This document shows, piece after piece, positions 19,314 through 28,528 of a stretch of DNA of 64,000 bases. The position numbers and the translations under genes are program-made. Numbering within the stretch: position 1 is the stretch's first letter; the number at the start of each line of letters is the position of its first letter. Below the pieces are notes generated by a model, which was not told the origin of the DNA, made no database searches, and was given only the letters and a program-made list of their open reading frames with translations. The stretch comes from Sphingomonas sp. Mn802worker (GTDB taxonomy: Bacteria > Pseudomonadota > Alphaproteobacteria > Sphingomonadales > Sphingomonadaceae), in contig NZ_AORY01000012.1 of NCBI RefSeq assembly GCF_000382485.1, positions 1 through 64,000 of the forward strand, given 5' to 3'.

Positions 19314-19837
19314 AGAGACTGCTCGCGCTCACTGCGGCGCTGTCGCTCATCGGCTCGCCTGCCGCCGCGCAGGCGCCGTGTCTCAGCCAGTCGGAGGCCG
19401 AGTCGATCGCGCTGGTTACCCTGCCCGCGATCATCCGCGACGCCGGTCGCATCTGCGCCGCGTTACCCGCGACCAGCCTGCTGCGGCGCACCTCCGGTCC
19501 GTTTCTCGCCAAATACGACGCCGAGGCGGATCGCGCCTGGCCCGCGGCGAGACAGGCGATCACCAAGCTGAGCGATCCGTCGGTGGAACTGCTGCTGATG
19601 AGCGATTATGCCCGGCCCATGCTGACCAGCCTGTTCGCGCCGCAGATCACTGGGCGGCTGCAATCGCGCGATTGCCCGACGCTTGACCGGCTCGTCACGC
19701 TGCTCGAACCGCTGCCGGCGCGCAACACCGCGGGGATCGTTGTTGCGACGCTCCAGTACATCAAGGCCGAACACGCGCGCGGCGCGATGCGCGATGCACC
19801 CGACCTGCCGATCTGCGCGGCGCAGGCTTCGCGATGA
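19310..19837 (+). CDS. Secreted hypothetical protein
   Basis: The 175-residue protein has a clear signal peptide (MKRLLALTAALSLIGSPAAAQA). The mature helical region carries four cysteines (in APCLSQ, GRICAAL, SRDCPT and LPICAA) that could form two disulphides in the periplasm. I recognise no family. The GTG start overlaps ispDF by 4 nt (GTGA) and the end overlaps the CinA-domain gene by 4 nt, so it sits in a coupled three-gene unit. A link to isoprenoid synthesis is not apparent from the sequence. Confidence 0.8.
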   Translation: MKRLLALTAALSLIGSPAAAQAPCLSQSEAESIALVTLPAIIRDAGRICAALPATSLLRRTSGPFLAKYDAEADRAWPAARQAITKLSDPSVELLLMSDYARPMLTSLFAPQITGRLQSRDCPTLDRLVTLLEPLPARNTAGIVVATLQYIKAEHARGAMRDAPDLPICAAQASR

Positions 19838-20370
19838 GCGCCGATCATAGCGAAAGCGTACTCCCGGGGGAGCTACTCGCCGCCGCACGCCGCGTGGTGG
19901 AGGAGAATATTGCCGCCAAACGCCGGATCGCGGTCGCGGAAAGCTGCACCGGCGGGCTGGTGTCGGCCGCGCTGACCGAGATCGCGGGATCGTCCGCGGT
20001 GTTCGAATCGGGCTTCATCACCTACGCCAACGAAGCCAAGATCGCGATGCTGGGGGTCAGCCGCGACGTGCTCGACACCTTCGGCGCGGTGTCGATCGCG
20101 ACCGCGTGGAGCATGGCGCAGGGCGCGCTGGCCAAGTCGGGCGCGGACGTGGCGGTCGCGATCACCGGCGTCGCCGGGCCCGGCGGCGGCAGCGAGAAGA
20201 AACCGGTCGGCACCGTCGTCTTCGCGCGCGCGGAGCGGCACGGCGATCCCGCGGACATCATCGCCGATCGCAAGTTCTTCGGGGATATCGGCCGCGGCGG
20301 CGTCCGGCTTCAGGCCGCGCTGTGCGCGCTCGAGCTACTGCTGCCGGGGCCTGCCGTCGAGGCGGAGTAG
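19834..20370 (+). CDS. CinA C-terminal-domain amidohydrolase (PncC type)
   Basis: The 178-residue protein consists only of the CinA C-terminal domain, the nicotinamide mononucleotide deamidase of NAD salvage. Motifs are AVAESCTGGLVSAALTEIAG with the catalytic serine, SGFITYANEAK and GVAGPGGGSEKKPVGTV. The molybdopterin-binding-like N-terminal domain of full CinA is absent, as in E. coli PncC. The last 61 nt overlap the convergent COQ10/RatA-like gene, adding a short non-conserved tail. Confidence 0.92.
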   Translation: MSADHSESVLPGELLAAARRVVEENIAAKRRIAVAESCTGGLVSAALTEIAGSSAVFESGFITYANEAKIAMLGVSRDVLDTFGAVSIATAWSMAQGALAKSGADVAVAITGVAGPGGGSEKKPVGTVVFARAERHGDPADIIADRKFFGDIGRGGVRLQAALCALELLLPGPAVEAE

Positions 20371-20792
20371 AGCACCGCCGCGCGTGTCTCGAACGCGCCG
20401 ATCATCCGCCTGAGCGCGACCGAGAAGACCTGCCCCGCCAGCATCTCGAACATCCGGTTCTTGAATGCGAAATCGACCGTGAAATCGACCAAGCAGCCGC
20501 CGTTCCCGTCATCGCGAAAACGCCAGTCGTTGTGGAGGTACTTCAGCGGCCCGTCGACGTATTCGACGTGGATCGTCGCGGGCCGCTGCTTCTCGACCTT
20601 GGAGGTGAACGTCTCTCGCAGGCCCTTGAAGCCGACGATCATGTCGGCGACCGTCTCGGTGTCGCTGTCCTGACGCACGCGCATCGCGGTTACCCAAGGC
20701 AGAAATTCGGGGTAGCGGCGCACGTCCGCCACCATGTCGAACATCTGCTCCGGCGTGTACGGCAGCGCGCGCGTCTCGGAATGCTTCGGCAT
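20310..20792 (-). CDS. COQ10/RatA-type START-domain protein
   Basis: The 160-residue START/polyketide-cyclase fold protein has the family pattern YTPEQMFDMVADVRRYPEFLPW and a C-terminal helix MLAGQVFSVALRRMIGAFETRA. In mitochondria and alphaproteobacteria this family (COQ10) binds ubiquinone, while in E. coli the homologue RatA is described as a toxin acting on 70S assembly. The alphaproteobacterial context favours a coenzyme Q role. The start overlaps the lipA stop (TGATG). The last 15 or so residues are a Ser/Ala-rich tail that overlaps the opposing CinA-domain gene. Confidence 0.88.
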   Translation of the reverse strand: MPKHSETRALPYTPEQMFDMVADVRRYPEFLPWVTAMRVRQDSDTETVADMIVGFKGLRETFTSKVEKQRPATIHVEYVDGPLKYLHNDWRFRDDGNGGCLVDFTVDFAFKNRMFEMLAGQVFSVALRRMIGAFETRAAVLYSASTAGPGSSSSSAHSAA

Positions 20793-21739
20793 CAGGCGCG
20801 CGCCAGCTTCGCCTCTCGCGCGGCCCGCAGCTTCGCGAAATCGTCACCGGCATGGTAGCTCGACCGCGTCAGCGGCGACGAGGCGACGAGCAGGAACCCC
20901 TTGGCGCGCGCAATCGCAGCGTACGCGTCGAACGCCTTGGGCGTGACGAAATCGGCGACCTTGGCGTGCTTGGGGGTGGGTTGCAGATATTGCCCCATCG
21001 TCAGGAAGTCGATGTCGGCCGACCGCATGTCGTCCATGACCTGATGAACCTCCAGCCGCTCCTCGCCCAGCCCCATCATCACGCCCGACTTGGTGAAGAT
21101 CGACGGATCGTGCCGCTTGACGCTCTCCAGCAGCCTGAGCGACGCATAATAACGCGCGCCGGGCCGGATCGTCGGGTAGAGCCGGGGGACGGTTTCCAGA
21201 TTGTGATTATACACGTCTGGCCGCGCCTCGACGATTGACTCGACCGCGGCCTGCGCCTTGTTGCGGAAGTCGGGTGTCAGGATCTCGATCGTCGTCGACG
21301 GCGTGTTGCGGCGGAGAGCCTGGATCACCTTCACGAACTGCGACGCCCCGCCATCGGGCAAATCGTCGCGATCGACCGAGGTGATGACGATATGCTGCAA
21401 CCCCATCTCCGCCGCGGCCACGGCGACATGCTCGGGCTCGAGCGGGTCGACCGCGCGCGGCATGCCGGTCTTGACGTTGCAGAAGGCGCACGCGCGCGTG
21501 CACGTGTCGCCCAGGATCATCACGGTCGCGTGCTTCTTGGTCCAGCACTCGCCGATGTTGGGGCATGCCGCTTCCTCGCACACGGTGGCGAGGTTCAGGC
21601 GGCGCATCAGCTGCTTGGTCTCGGCAAAGCCGGTCGAGGTCGGCGCCTTGACGCGGATCCAGTCGGGCTTGCGCGCCCTTGCCGGTGCAACGGCGGCCGG
21701 CGCGGTGGTGGGAGCCAGAAGCGAATTACTGTCGTTCAT
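20792..21739 (-). CDS. lipA: Lipoyl synthase
   Basis: This radical-SAM enzyme inserts two sulphur atoms into protein-bound octanoyl groups to make lipoate. The 315-residue protein has the auxiliary-cluster cysteines C54, C59 and C65 ([12 protein letters not shown]), the radical-SAM motif C80-x3-C84-x2-C87 (CTRACAFC) and the C-terminal [10 protein letters not shown] containing the serine ligand of the auxiliary cluster. ATG 21739 is preferred. A much longer in-frame extension upstream runs antisense through the carbonic anhydrase gene and is not credible. Confidence 0.96.
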   Translation of the reverse strand: MNDSNSLLAPTTAPAAVAPARARKPDWIRVKAPTSTGFAETKQLMRRLNLATVCEEAACPNIGECWTKKHATVMILGDTCTRACAFCNVKTGMPRAVDPLEPEHVAVAAAEMGLQHIVITSVDRDDLPDGGASQFVKVIQALRRNTPSTTIEILTPDFRNKAQAAVESIVEARPDVYNHNLETVPRLYPTIRPGARYYASLRLLESVKRHDPSIFTKSGVMMGLGEERLEVHQVMDDMRSADIDFLTMGQYLQPTPKHAKVADFVTPKAFDAYAAIARAKGFLLVASSPLTRSSYHAGDDFAKLRAAREAKLARA

Positions 21740-21790
21740 GCGGTGCGAGATAGCGTCGTCTGAGTGTTGAAACAACGTAGGAGCTACAGA

Positions 21791-22426
21791 ATGCCAAGGG
21801 ATGTTGCCGGTCTGATCGAGGGTTACCACCGCTTCCGCAACGAGGATTGGGAGCAGGAAAAGGCCGAATGGGAAACGCTGTCCAAGGGTCAGAAGCCGAA
21901 GGTGCTGGTGATCGCCTGTTCCGACAGCCGCGTCGATCCGACGCAGATCTTCGATGCCAAGCCCGGCGAGCTGTTCGTGATCCGCAACGTCGCCAATCTG
22001 GTGCCGCCGTTCGAGACCGGCGGTGGCTATCACGGCGTGTCCGCCGCGCTTGAGTTCGCGGTGACGCAGCTGAAGGTCGGTGAGATCCTCATCATGGGCC
22101 ACGCCTCGTGCGGCGGCTGCGCGGCGGCATTGTCGCAAGGGTTCAAGGACGCCGAGAAGGGCGCGGGCGGCTTCGTCGCCGACTGGATCAGCCTGCTCGA
22201 TGAGGCGCGCGAGAAGGTCGTGGCGGAGAAGGGCACTGGCGCCGAGGCACAGACCGCAATCGAGTGGGAGGGCATCCGCTCCTCGATCAAGAATTTGCGG
22301 ACCTTTCCCTTCGTCAAGGAGCGCGAGGATGCGGGCGAGCTGAAACTGCGCGGCGCGTGGTTCGGCATCGCCGAGGGTCAGCTCCGCGTGATGCAGGATG
22401 GCGAAGGCGCGTTCGAGCCCGCCTGA
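21791..22426 (+). CDS. Beta-class carbonic anhydrase
   Basis: It interconverts CO2 and bicarbonate. The 211-residue protein has zinc ligands Cys43, His104 and Cys107, with the Asp45-Arg47 dyad, seen in [10 protein letters not shown] and [10 protein letters not shown] glycine-rich segment between them matches the family. TAGGAG lies about 9 nt before ATG 21791, which decides the start over an upstream TTG. It is divergent from lipA across 51 nt that contain GTTGAAACAAC, a short inverted repeat of unknown role. Confidence 0.95.
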   Translation: MPRDVAGLIEGYHRFRNEDWEQEKAEWETLSKGQKPKVLVIACSDSRVDPTQIFDAKPGELFVIRNVANLVPPFETGGGYHGVSAALEFAVTQLKVGEILIMGHASCGGCAAALSQGFKDAEKGAGGFVADWISLLDEAREKVVAEKGTGAEAQTAIEWEGIRSSIKNLRTFPFVKEREDAGELKLRGAWFGIAEGQLRVMQDGEGAFEPA

Positions 22427-22446
22427 CACCTACCGGTGCCGGTCGC

Positions 22447-23832
22447 TCAGGCGGTCGGCACCACTGCCTGCCACCGGCGCCGCCGCAGTATGAGCAGGTA
22501 ATAGCCGGCGGCGATGATGATCTGGATGATCGTGGCGATGATCGCCGGCCGCCCCTCCGCCACATCCTGCCACGTCGCGACCGTGATCAACGCCAGCGCG
22601 ACCAGCGTGACGATCGGCGCCAGCGGGTAGAGCGGCATATGATAGGTCGCGTGGCGTGAGGCACCCGAGTGCCGTCCGACCATCGCGGCAATGGCGATCC
22701 CGGCGTAGATGGCAATCAGCCCCGCCCCGCTCCACACCTCTAGCAGGCGCAACGGTAGAAAGCAGAGCAGCATGCCAACGGCGCCGACCAGCAGGGTGCC
22801 GAGCCATGGCGATCCCCAACGCGGATGGATCGCGCTCATCCAGCGATCGAGCGGCCGCCCCCACGACCCATCGCGCGCGGTGCCGTAGAAGAAGCGTGCG
22901 CAGGCGAGTACCCAGGCGATGATCGCGTTGACGATCGCGAGCGCGACGCCGAGCGCCATCGCCTGCCCGGCGCGCGCTCCCGCCATCGCGGTCACCAGAT
23001 CGCCGAAAGGATTGGGCGAGGCGAGCATCACTCGCAAGTCCACCGCGCCCACCAGCGCGGCGAGAAGCGGCACGCCCTCGAGCACCAGCGTGAAGATAAG
23101 CGCCAGCATGATCGAGCGCGCGATCCGATGCGGCGCCTCGTGCATCTCCTCGCCGAAATATACCGCGGCTCCGTAGCCGTTGAAGGCGAAGATCGCGATC
23201 GACGCCGCGACCCCGATCGCGGTCAACGACGCGGGCGCCAGACCCTGCCCCGCCGTCATGACTGGTTGCGTCAGAAAATTGAGCGGGTTGCGCTGTACGT
23301 CTATGAGACCGAACGCCGTCACTGCGAGCAACGCCACCACCTCGATCAACAGGAAAAGTCCGGTGACGAGCGCGTTGAAACGGATGTTGAGCAACCCGAT
23401 GAGCGTGCACACCCCTACCACCACGATGGCGGTCGGCACCTGCGGCAGCGCTGGGATCACGCCGACCAGCACCTCACGGATGCCCAGCCCCGCGACCGGC
23501 AGGAAGATCAGGTTGTTGAACACGTTGATGCCGAGCATGACGAAGCCCGCCATCGGCCCCAGCGTATGCGCGACCATCACGTACTCGCCGCCGGCGACCG
23601 GCCAGGCAGATGACAGCTCGGCGTAGATATAAGCGGTCGCGACGCACACCAGCCCCGCGATGATCGTCGCCCAGATCGCTCCGGTGCCGGCGACCTGCAA
23701 CATGCCCGGCACGATCACGAACACCGATGACGCGGGCGTCGTCACCGACAGCGTCAGGAACAGCACGCCCGCCACGCCCAGGCTGCGCGCGAGCGGCACC
23801 AGCGCCGCCGATGAAAGCTGTTCCTCTGGCAT
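22447..23832 (-). CDS. APC-superfamily amino acid permease
   Basis: The 461-residue integral membrane protein has about 12 predicted transmembrane helices. The first contains the unwound GVLFLTLSVTTPASS region, and helix 6 carries AIFAFNGYGAAVYFGEEMHEAPH, both typical of APC amino acid/polyamine transporters. The substrate cannot be predicted. It faces the carbonic anhydrase gene (20 nt between stops) and lies 76 nt downstream of aspS, beyond a hairpin, so it is probably expressed separately. Confidence 0.88.
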   Translation of the reverse strand: MPEEQLSSAALVPLARSLGVAGVLFLTLSVTTPASSVFVIVPGMLQVAGTGAIWATIIAGLVCVATAYIYAELSSAWPVAGGEYVMVAHTLGPMAGFVMLGINVFNNLIFLPVAGLGIREVLVGVIPALPQVPTAIVVVGVCTLIGLLNIRFNALVTGLFLLIEVVALLAVTAFGLIDVQRNPLNFLTQPVMTAGQGLAPASLTAIGVAASIAIFAFNGYGAAVYFGEEMHEAPHRIARSIMLALIFTLVLEGVPLLAALVGAVDLRVMLASPNPFGDLVTAMAGARAGQAMALGVALAIVNAIIAWVLACARFFYGTARDGSWGRPLDRWMSAIHPRWGSPWLGTLLVGAVGMLLCFLPLRLLEVWSGAGLIAIYAGIAIAAMVGRHSGASRHATYHMPLYPLAPIVTLVALALITVATWQDVAEGRPAIIATIIQIIIAAGYYLLILRRRRWQAVVPTA

Positions 23833-23871
23833 CGTCCCCCGCCTTAATGGCGCGGGCTTCTTGCATGGTTA

Positions 23872-23894
23872 ACGAGGGGGTGCCAGCCCCTCGT
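23872..23894 (-). terminator. Putative terminator hairpin after aspS
   Basis: A perfect 8-bp inverted repeat (ACGAGGGG / CCCCTCGT, 7-nt loop) lies 15 nt downstream of the aspS stop and upstream of the permease gene. On the minus strand it is followed only by TTAACC, so it is a weak intrinsic terminator at best. Confidence 0.4.
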
Positions 23895-23908
23895 ACCTTT
23901 GCATTGGC

Positions 23909-25735
23909 TCAGCCGGCGCGCTTGCTGACCGCGGCGTCGACGTCGGCCTTCGGGCCGTCGACGGTCACGCGCAGGTTGAGCTCGCGCAGCTGCTTGGGCG
24001 TCGCGTAGTTCGGCGCGCCCATCATCAGATCCTCGGCCTTCTGCGTCATCGGGAAGACGATCACCTCGCGAATGTTGGGCTCGTCGGCCAGCAGCATGAC
24101 GATGCGGTCGATGCCCGGTGCCGACCCGCCGTGCGGAGGCGCGCCATACTTGAACGCGTTGATCATGCCCGCGAAGTTGGTGTCGACGTCGGCCTGGCTG
24201 TAGCCCGCGATCTCGAACGCCTTGTACATGATGTCGGGACGATGGTTGCGGATCGCACCCGACGACAGCTCCACGCCGTTGCAGACGATGTCATACTGAT
24301 AGGCGAGGATGTCGAGCGGGTCCTTTGTCTCCAGCGCCTCCATCTCGCCCTGCGGCATCGAGAAGGGGTTATGGCTGAAATCGACCTTCTTGTTGTCCTC
24401 GTCATATTCGAACATCGGAAAGTCGACGATCCAGCAGAACTCGAACCGGTTCTGGTCGATCAGGCCGAGCTGGTCCGCGACGCGCGTGCGCGCCAGACCC
24501 GCGAGCTTCGCTGCCTGCGCTTCCTTGCCGGCTGCGAAGAACAGGCCATCGTTCGGTCCAAGCCCGAGCGCGTCGGCCATCGCCGACATCTTGTCCTCGC
24601 CGTGGTTCTTGGCGATCGGTCCGCCCCATTCGCCGTTCTTGCGCGTGGCATAGCCGAGCCCGGCGAACCCCTCACCCTGCGCCCAGACGTTCATGTCGTC
24701 GAAGAACTTGCGGCTCTTCTCGTGCGTACCCGGTGCCGGGATCGCGCGCACCACGTCGCCCGCCTCGACGATGGAGGCGAAGCGGCCGAAGCCCGATCCG
24801 ACGAACTGCTCGGACACGTCCGAGATGATCAGCGGGTTGCGCAGGTCGGGCTTGTCGTTGCCGTATTTCAGCATCGATTCGCGGTACGGGATACGCTTGA
24901 ACGGCAGCGCCGAGACGGTCCGCCCCTTGCCCGGCCAGTTGGCGAACTCCTCGAACACGCCGTGAAGCACCGGCTCGATCGCTTGGAACACGTCTTCCTG
25001 CGTGACGTAGCTCATCTCGAAATCGAGCTGGTAGAATTCACCCGGTGACCGGTCGGCGCGCGCGTCCTCGTCGCGGAAGCACGGCGCTATCTGGAAATAA
25101 CGATCGAACCCGGCGACCATCAGCAGCTGCTTGAACATCTGCGGCGCCTGCGGCAGCGCGTAGAACTTGCCCGGGTGGACGCGGCTAGGGACGAGGTAAT
25201 CGCGCGCGCCCTCGGGGCTCGATGCGGTCAGGATCGGCGTCTGGAACTCGGTGAAGCCCTGGTCGACCATGCGGCGGCGGATCGACGCGATGACGCTCGA
25301 TCGCAGCATGATGTTCGCGTGCAGCTTCTCGCGGCGCAAATCGAGGAAGCGGTTCCGCAGCCGGATCTCTTCCGGGTATTCGGCGTCTCCGAAGACGGGC
25401 ATGGGCAGCTCGGCGGCGTGGCTCTGCACGGTCGCGGCGCGCGCGTAGACCTCGATCTCGCCGGTCGCGAGGTTCGGGTTCACCGTCGCCTCCGACCGTC
25501 GCTTGACGCTGCCGTCGATCGTCACCACCGACTCGACGCGCAAGCTATCGAGCAGCGCCAGCACCGGGCTGTCGGTATCCGCGACGATCTGCGTGATGCC
25601 GTAATGGTCGCGCAGGTCGACGAACAGCACGCCGCCGTGGTCGCGCTTGCGATGCACCCAGCCCGACAGGCGGACGGTCTCGCCATCGTTCTCGGCGGTC
25701 AGTTGGGCGCAGGTGTGCGAGCGATAGGCGTGCAT
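23909..25735 (-). CDS. aspS: Aspartyl-tRNA synthetase, bacterial type, probably non-discriminating
   Basis: This class II synthetase charges tRNA-Asp. The 608-residue protein has an N-terminal OB-fold anticodon-binding domain (residues 1-105), motif 2 [10 protein letters not shown], the bacterial GAD insertion (about residues 285-425) and motif 3 GIDRIVML. In the anticodon domain the RKRDHGG stretch carries His where discriminating E. coli-like enzymes have Leu. That is the feature associated with non-discriminating AspRS, which also forms Asp-tRNA-Asn for amidation by GatCAB. It is divergent from rnd across a 146-nt spacer. Confidence 0.96.
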   Translation of the reverse strand: MHAYRSHTCAQLTAENDGETVRLSGWVHRKRDHGGVLFVDLRDHYGITQIVADTDSPVLALLDSLRVESVVTIDGSVKRRSEATVNPNLATGEIEVYARAATVQSHAAELPMPVFGDAEYPEEIRLRNRFLDLRREKLHANIMLRSSVIASIRRRMVDQGFTEFQTPILTASSPEGARDYLVPSRVHPGKFYALPQAPQMFKQLLMVAGFDRYFQIAPCFRDEDARADRSPGEFYQLDFEMSYVTQEDVFQAIEPVLHGVFEEFANWPGKGRTVSALPFKRIPYRESMLKYGNDKPDLRNPLIISDVSEQFVGSGFGRFASIVEAGDVVRAIPAPGTHEKSRKFFDDMNVWAQGEGFAGLGYATRKNGEWGGPIAKNHGEDKMSAMADALGLGPNDGLFFAAGKEAQAAKLAGLARTRVADQLGLIDQNRFEFCWIVDFPMFEYDEDNKKVDFSHNPFSMPQGEMEALETKDPLDILAYQYDIVCNGVELSSGAIRNHRPDIMYKAFEIAGYSQADVDTNFAGMINAFKYGAPPHGGSAPGIDRIVMLLADEPNIREVIVFPMTQKAEDLMMGAPNYATPKQLRELNLRVTVDGPKADVDAAVSKRAG

Positions 25736-25787
25736 GGGCGAGTCTCTTGATCGTCACCCCGGCGAAACCGGGATTGGTGGCGGCTGG

Positions 25788-25806
25788 CGGGTACGTCTCG
25801 TACCCG
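25788..25806. repeat. Hairpin and REP-like palindromic sequence in the aspS/rnd spacer
   Basis: An 8-bp stem (CGGGTACG, TCT loop, CGTACCCG) lies in the divergent gap. About 35 nt before it, CACCCCGGCGAAACCGGG (about 25755-25772) resembles the palindromic CCCCGGCG-A-CCGGGG element often scattered through sphingomonad and Caulobacter intergenic regions. No other copy is obvious in this window. Both elements could also act in promoters of either gene. Confidence 0.4.
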
Positions 25807-25881
25807 GCCGATAACCCGCGCGCCCTCCCCTTCCAACCACGCTTTGTCAAGCTGGCGCCGCCCCGCTATGACCCGCGGGAT

Positions 25882-27057
25882 ATGCACGTTCATCCCCTGA
25901 TTACCGACAGCGCGACGCTCGCCAACCTGTGCGCCCGCCTCGCCGATGCGCCGTTCGTGACGGTCGACACCGAATTCATGCGCGAAAGCACCTATTACCC
26001 CGAGCTCTGTCTGATCCAGATCGCGGACACGGAAGAGGCCGCCGCGATCGATCCCAAGGCGCCCGGCCTCGACATGACGCCGCTGCTCGAGCTGCTGACC
26101 GAGAATGAGGACGTGCTTAAGGTCTTCCACGCGGGCGGGCAGGATATCGAGATCATCTACAATCTGACCGGCCGCACCCCGCACCCGCTGTTCGACACGC
26201 AGGTCGCGGCGATGGCGCTCGGACAGGGCGAGCAGATCGGCTATTCCAATCTTGTCGACAGCTGGCTCGGTATCCAAGTCGACAAGGGCGCACGCTTCAC
26301 CGATTGGTCCCGGCGACCGCTCGACGACCGGCAGGTCGATTATGCGATCGGCGACGTGACTCACCTGTCAAATATCTTCCCCAAGATGCTGGAACGATTG
26401 AAGAAGACCGGGCGCGGCGCGTGGCTAGACCAGGAAATGGAGCGGCTCGCCGACCCGGCGAATTACGCCAACGATCCCGATCTCGCGTGGAAGCGCGTGC
26501 GCGTCGCGAGCCGCAAGGCCGACGTGCTCGGGCGGTTGAAGGCGATCGCACGCTGGCGCGAGCTGGAGGCGCAGGGCAAGGACCTGCCGCGTGGACGCAT
26601 CGTCAAGGACGAGACGCTAGGCGACCTCGCCGGCCATCCGCCGCGCAAACAGGCCGACCTCGCCAAGGTACGCGGCCTGTCGCAGACCTGGGGCTCGAAC
26701 GAGATCGGTGCGCGACTGATGGCGGCAATCGAGCATGCGCGTCCGCTGCCTACCGACGAGATGCCTGCGCGCGACGATCGCAAGCCGGGCCTGGGGAAGG
26801 ACGGCGCGCTCGTCGCCGACCTGCTCAAGCTCTTGCTCAAGATACGCGCTCGCGACATCGACGTCGCACCGCGGCTGCTCGCGCGATCGGACGATTTGGA
26901 AGCCCTGGCGGCAGGCGCGCGCAGCGGGCTGTCGATCCTGGAGGGCTGGCGCTTCGACCAGTTCGGCCGCGACGCGCTCGATCTGGTCGAAGGGCGGATG
27001 GCGTTTGCGGTCACCGGCGGCCGGTTGAAGATGACCCGCGCGGAGGCGGCGGAATGA
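25882..27057 (+). CDS. rnd: Ribonuclease D
   Basis: This 3'-5' exoribonuclease trims tRNA precursors. The 391-residue protein has a DEDDy exonuclease domain with Asp29 and Glu31 (VDTEF), Asp88 (HAGGQDIE) and Tyr154/Asp158 (YAIGDV), followed by HRDC-type helical domains (about residues 210-375). ATG 25882 is chosen because conserved sequence begins there. An earlier ATG would add residues encoded by the divergent spacer. It ends in an ATGA overlap with the following lipoprotein gene. Confidence 0.94.
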   Translation: MHVHPLITDSATLANLCARLADAPFVTVDTEFMRESTYYPELCLIQIADTEEAAAIDPKAPGLDMTPLLELLTENEDVLKVFHAGGQDIEIIYNLTGRTPHPLFDTQVAAMALGQGEQIGYSNLVDSWLGIQVDKGARFTDWSRRPLDDRQVDYAIGDVTHLSNIFPKMLERLKKTGRGAWLDQEMERLADPANYANDPDLAWKRVRVASRKADVLGRLKAIARWRELEAQGKDLPRGRIVKDETLGDLAGHPPRKQADLAKVRGLSQTWGSNEIGARLMAAIEHARPLPTDEMPARDDRKPGLGKDGALVADLLKLLLKIRARDIDVAPRLLARSDDLEALAAGARSGLSILEGWRFDQFGRDALDLVEGRMAFAVTGGRLKMTRAEAAE

Positions 27058-27335
27058 TGCGGGTAGCGCTGTTGATCGCCATGGCGGCGATCTCTGCCTG
27101 CGCGCCGAAGAACGCCGGTCTCGTTGCGCCGGCTACCGCCTGCAACGCGGACGGCGCTCAGCACCTCGTCGGTCAAGCCGCCGACACCGCGCAGGCAGAG
27201 GCGCAGCGGCTGAGCGGCGCGCGCAGCGTCCGCCGCTACGCGACCGGCGACATGCTGACGATGGACTATCGCGCCGATCGCCTCAACATCGAGACCGACG
27301 CGAGCGGCCGGGTCGTGAAGCTCACCTGCGGTTGA
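27054..27335 (+). CDS. Peptidase inhibitor I78 family lipoprotein
   Basis: The 93-residue protein has a short signal with lipobox AISAC and is probably anchored after Cys lipidation. The mature part matches the I78 (elastase-inhibitor-like) pattern: C-N-A-D-G-A-Q-x-L-V-G, then GARSVRRYATGDMLTMDYRADRLN and the terminal CG. The two conserved cysteines of the domain are present. ATGATG at 27054/27057 gives two possible starts, the first overlapping the rnd stop. Inhibition of periplasmic serine proteases is inferred from the family. Confidence 0.85.
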   Translation: MMRVALLIAMAAISACAPKNAGLVAPATACNADGAQHLVGQAADTAQAEAQRLSGARSVRRYATGDMLTMDYRADRLNIETDASGRVVKLTCG

Positions 27336-27373
27336 GCGCCGCCGGCCGAACAGTCCGCCCGGCCGTGTGAGGA

Positions 27374-28498
27374 GTGACGTCGATCTTTCACCTGTTCTTC
27401 TCGATCCCCAGTCTGATCGTCATCGCGCGCTGGCTGGTTCCCTTGTCGCTGCCTGGTTGGATCAAGCTGGTGGGCGTCGTCGCCCTGCTCGCCGCGTCGC
27501 AATATCATCTGTGGAGCCGCCTCTCGTCGGGATCGGTATTCGCGCCCGAGTTTCCGCGCACCATCGTGCTGCTGTTCAACTGGGCATTTGGCGCGATTCT
27601 GCTGCTGGCGGTGTTCCAGCTTGCGCTCGACGTGGCGGGCGTCATCGGCTGGATCGTGCGACGTGGTGCGTGGGCGATGCCTGACGCCGCGCGCTATGCC
27701 GTGGCGGTGCTGGCAATGATCCTCGCCGCGATCGGCGTCGCGAATGCAGCGCGCGTGCCACTGGTCAAGGACGTCGCAATTACGATCCCGAACCTGCCGC
27801 CCGCGTTCGAGGGCTATCGACTGCTGCAACTGACCGATCTGCACCTCAGCCGGCTGTTCACCGCGCCTTGGGCTCGCCAAGTCGTCACGCGCGCGAACGC
27901 CGCGGGCGTGGATGCGATCGTGGTGACCGGCGACTTCATCGACGGCTCGGTCGCGATGCGCCGCGACGATGTCGCACCACTCGCCGACCTGCGTGCGCTT
28001 GACGGCGTCTGGGCGGTGCCGGGCAATCACGAATACTTCTTCGATTATGCCGAGTGGATGCGGCACCTGAGCGCGCTCGGCATCCGCATGCTGCCGAACG
28101 CCCACACGGTGGTCGAACGCGCCGACGCGGCGCTGGTCATCGCGGGTGTCACGGATCTGTCCGCGCGTGGCGCGGGCCAAGCAGGTCCCGACCGCGAAGC
28201 AGCGCTCGCCGGTGCACCGCCCGCCGCCCCGATCGTCCTGCTCGATCACCAGCCGCGCAACGCACGCGCTGCCGCCGCGCAAGGCGTTGCACTGCAGCTC
28301 TCCGGCCACACCCATGGCGGCATGATCGCCGGAATGGCGAAGCTGCTCGAGCCCGCCAATGGCGGCTTCGTCTCGGGCGTCTACCCAATTGGCGACATGA
28401 CGCTCTACGTCAGCAACGGCACAGGTCTGTGGCCGGGCTTCGCGATCCGGCTTGGCCGTCCATCGGAGATGACATGCTTCACGCTCCATCGGGGGTGA
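27374..28498 (+). CDS. Membrane-anchored calcineurin-like metallophosphoesterase
   Basis: The 374-residue protein has about four N-terminal transmembrane helices (residues 1-125). The phosphoesterase domain has metal motifs TDLHLSRL, VVTGDFIDG, GNHEYF and SGHTHGGM, the full set for a dinuclear centre. The overall design is like the YkuE/YaeI phosphodiesterases, some of which act on UDP-diacylglucosamine or lipids; the substrate here is unknown. The GTG start is uncertain because the GAGG before it is only one base away. No good ATG exists nearby. Confidence 0.88.
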   Translation: MTSIFHLFFSIPSLIVIARWLVPLSLPGWIKLVGVVALLAASQYHLWSRLSSGSVFAPEFPRTIVLLFNWAFGAILLLAVFQLALDVAGVIGWIVRRGAWAMPDAARYAVAVLAMILAAIGVANAARVPLVKDVAITIPNLPPAFEGYRLLQLTDLHLSRLFTAPWARQVVTRANAAGVDAIVVTGDFIDGSVAMRRDDVAPLADLRALDGVWAVPGNHEYFFDYAEWMRHLSALGIRMLPNAHTVVERADAALVIAGVTDLSARGAGQAGPDREAALAGAPPAAPIVLLDHQPRNARAAAAQGVALQLSGHTHGGMIAGMAKLLEPANGGFVSGVYPIGDMTLYVSNGTGLWPGFAIRLGRPSEMTCFTLHRG

Positions 28499-28528
28499 AC
28501 CTCGCCCGCCCCCGCCGGTTCTGTCGCC

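Noticed and set aside
20792-22429. Extended form of LipA starting far upstream
   Set aside because: The extra residues are encoded antisense to the carbonic anhydrase gene. The conserved LipA N-terminus begins after ATG 21739.
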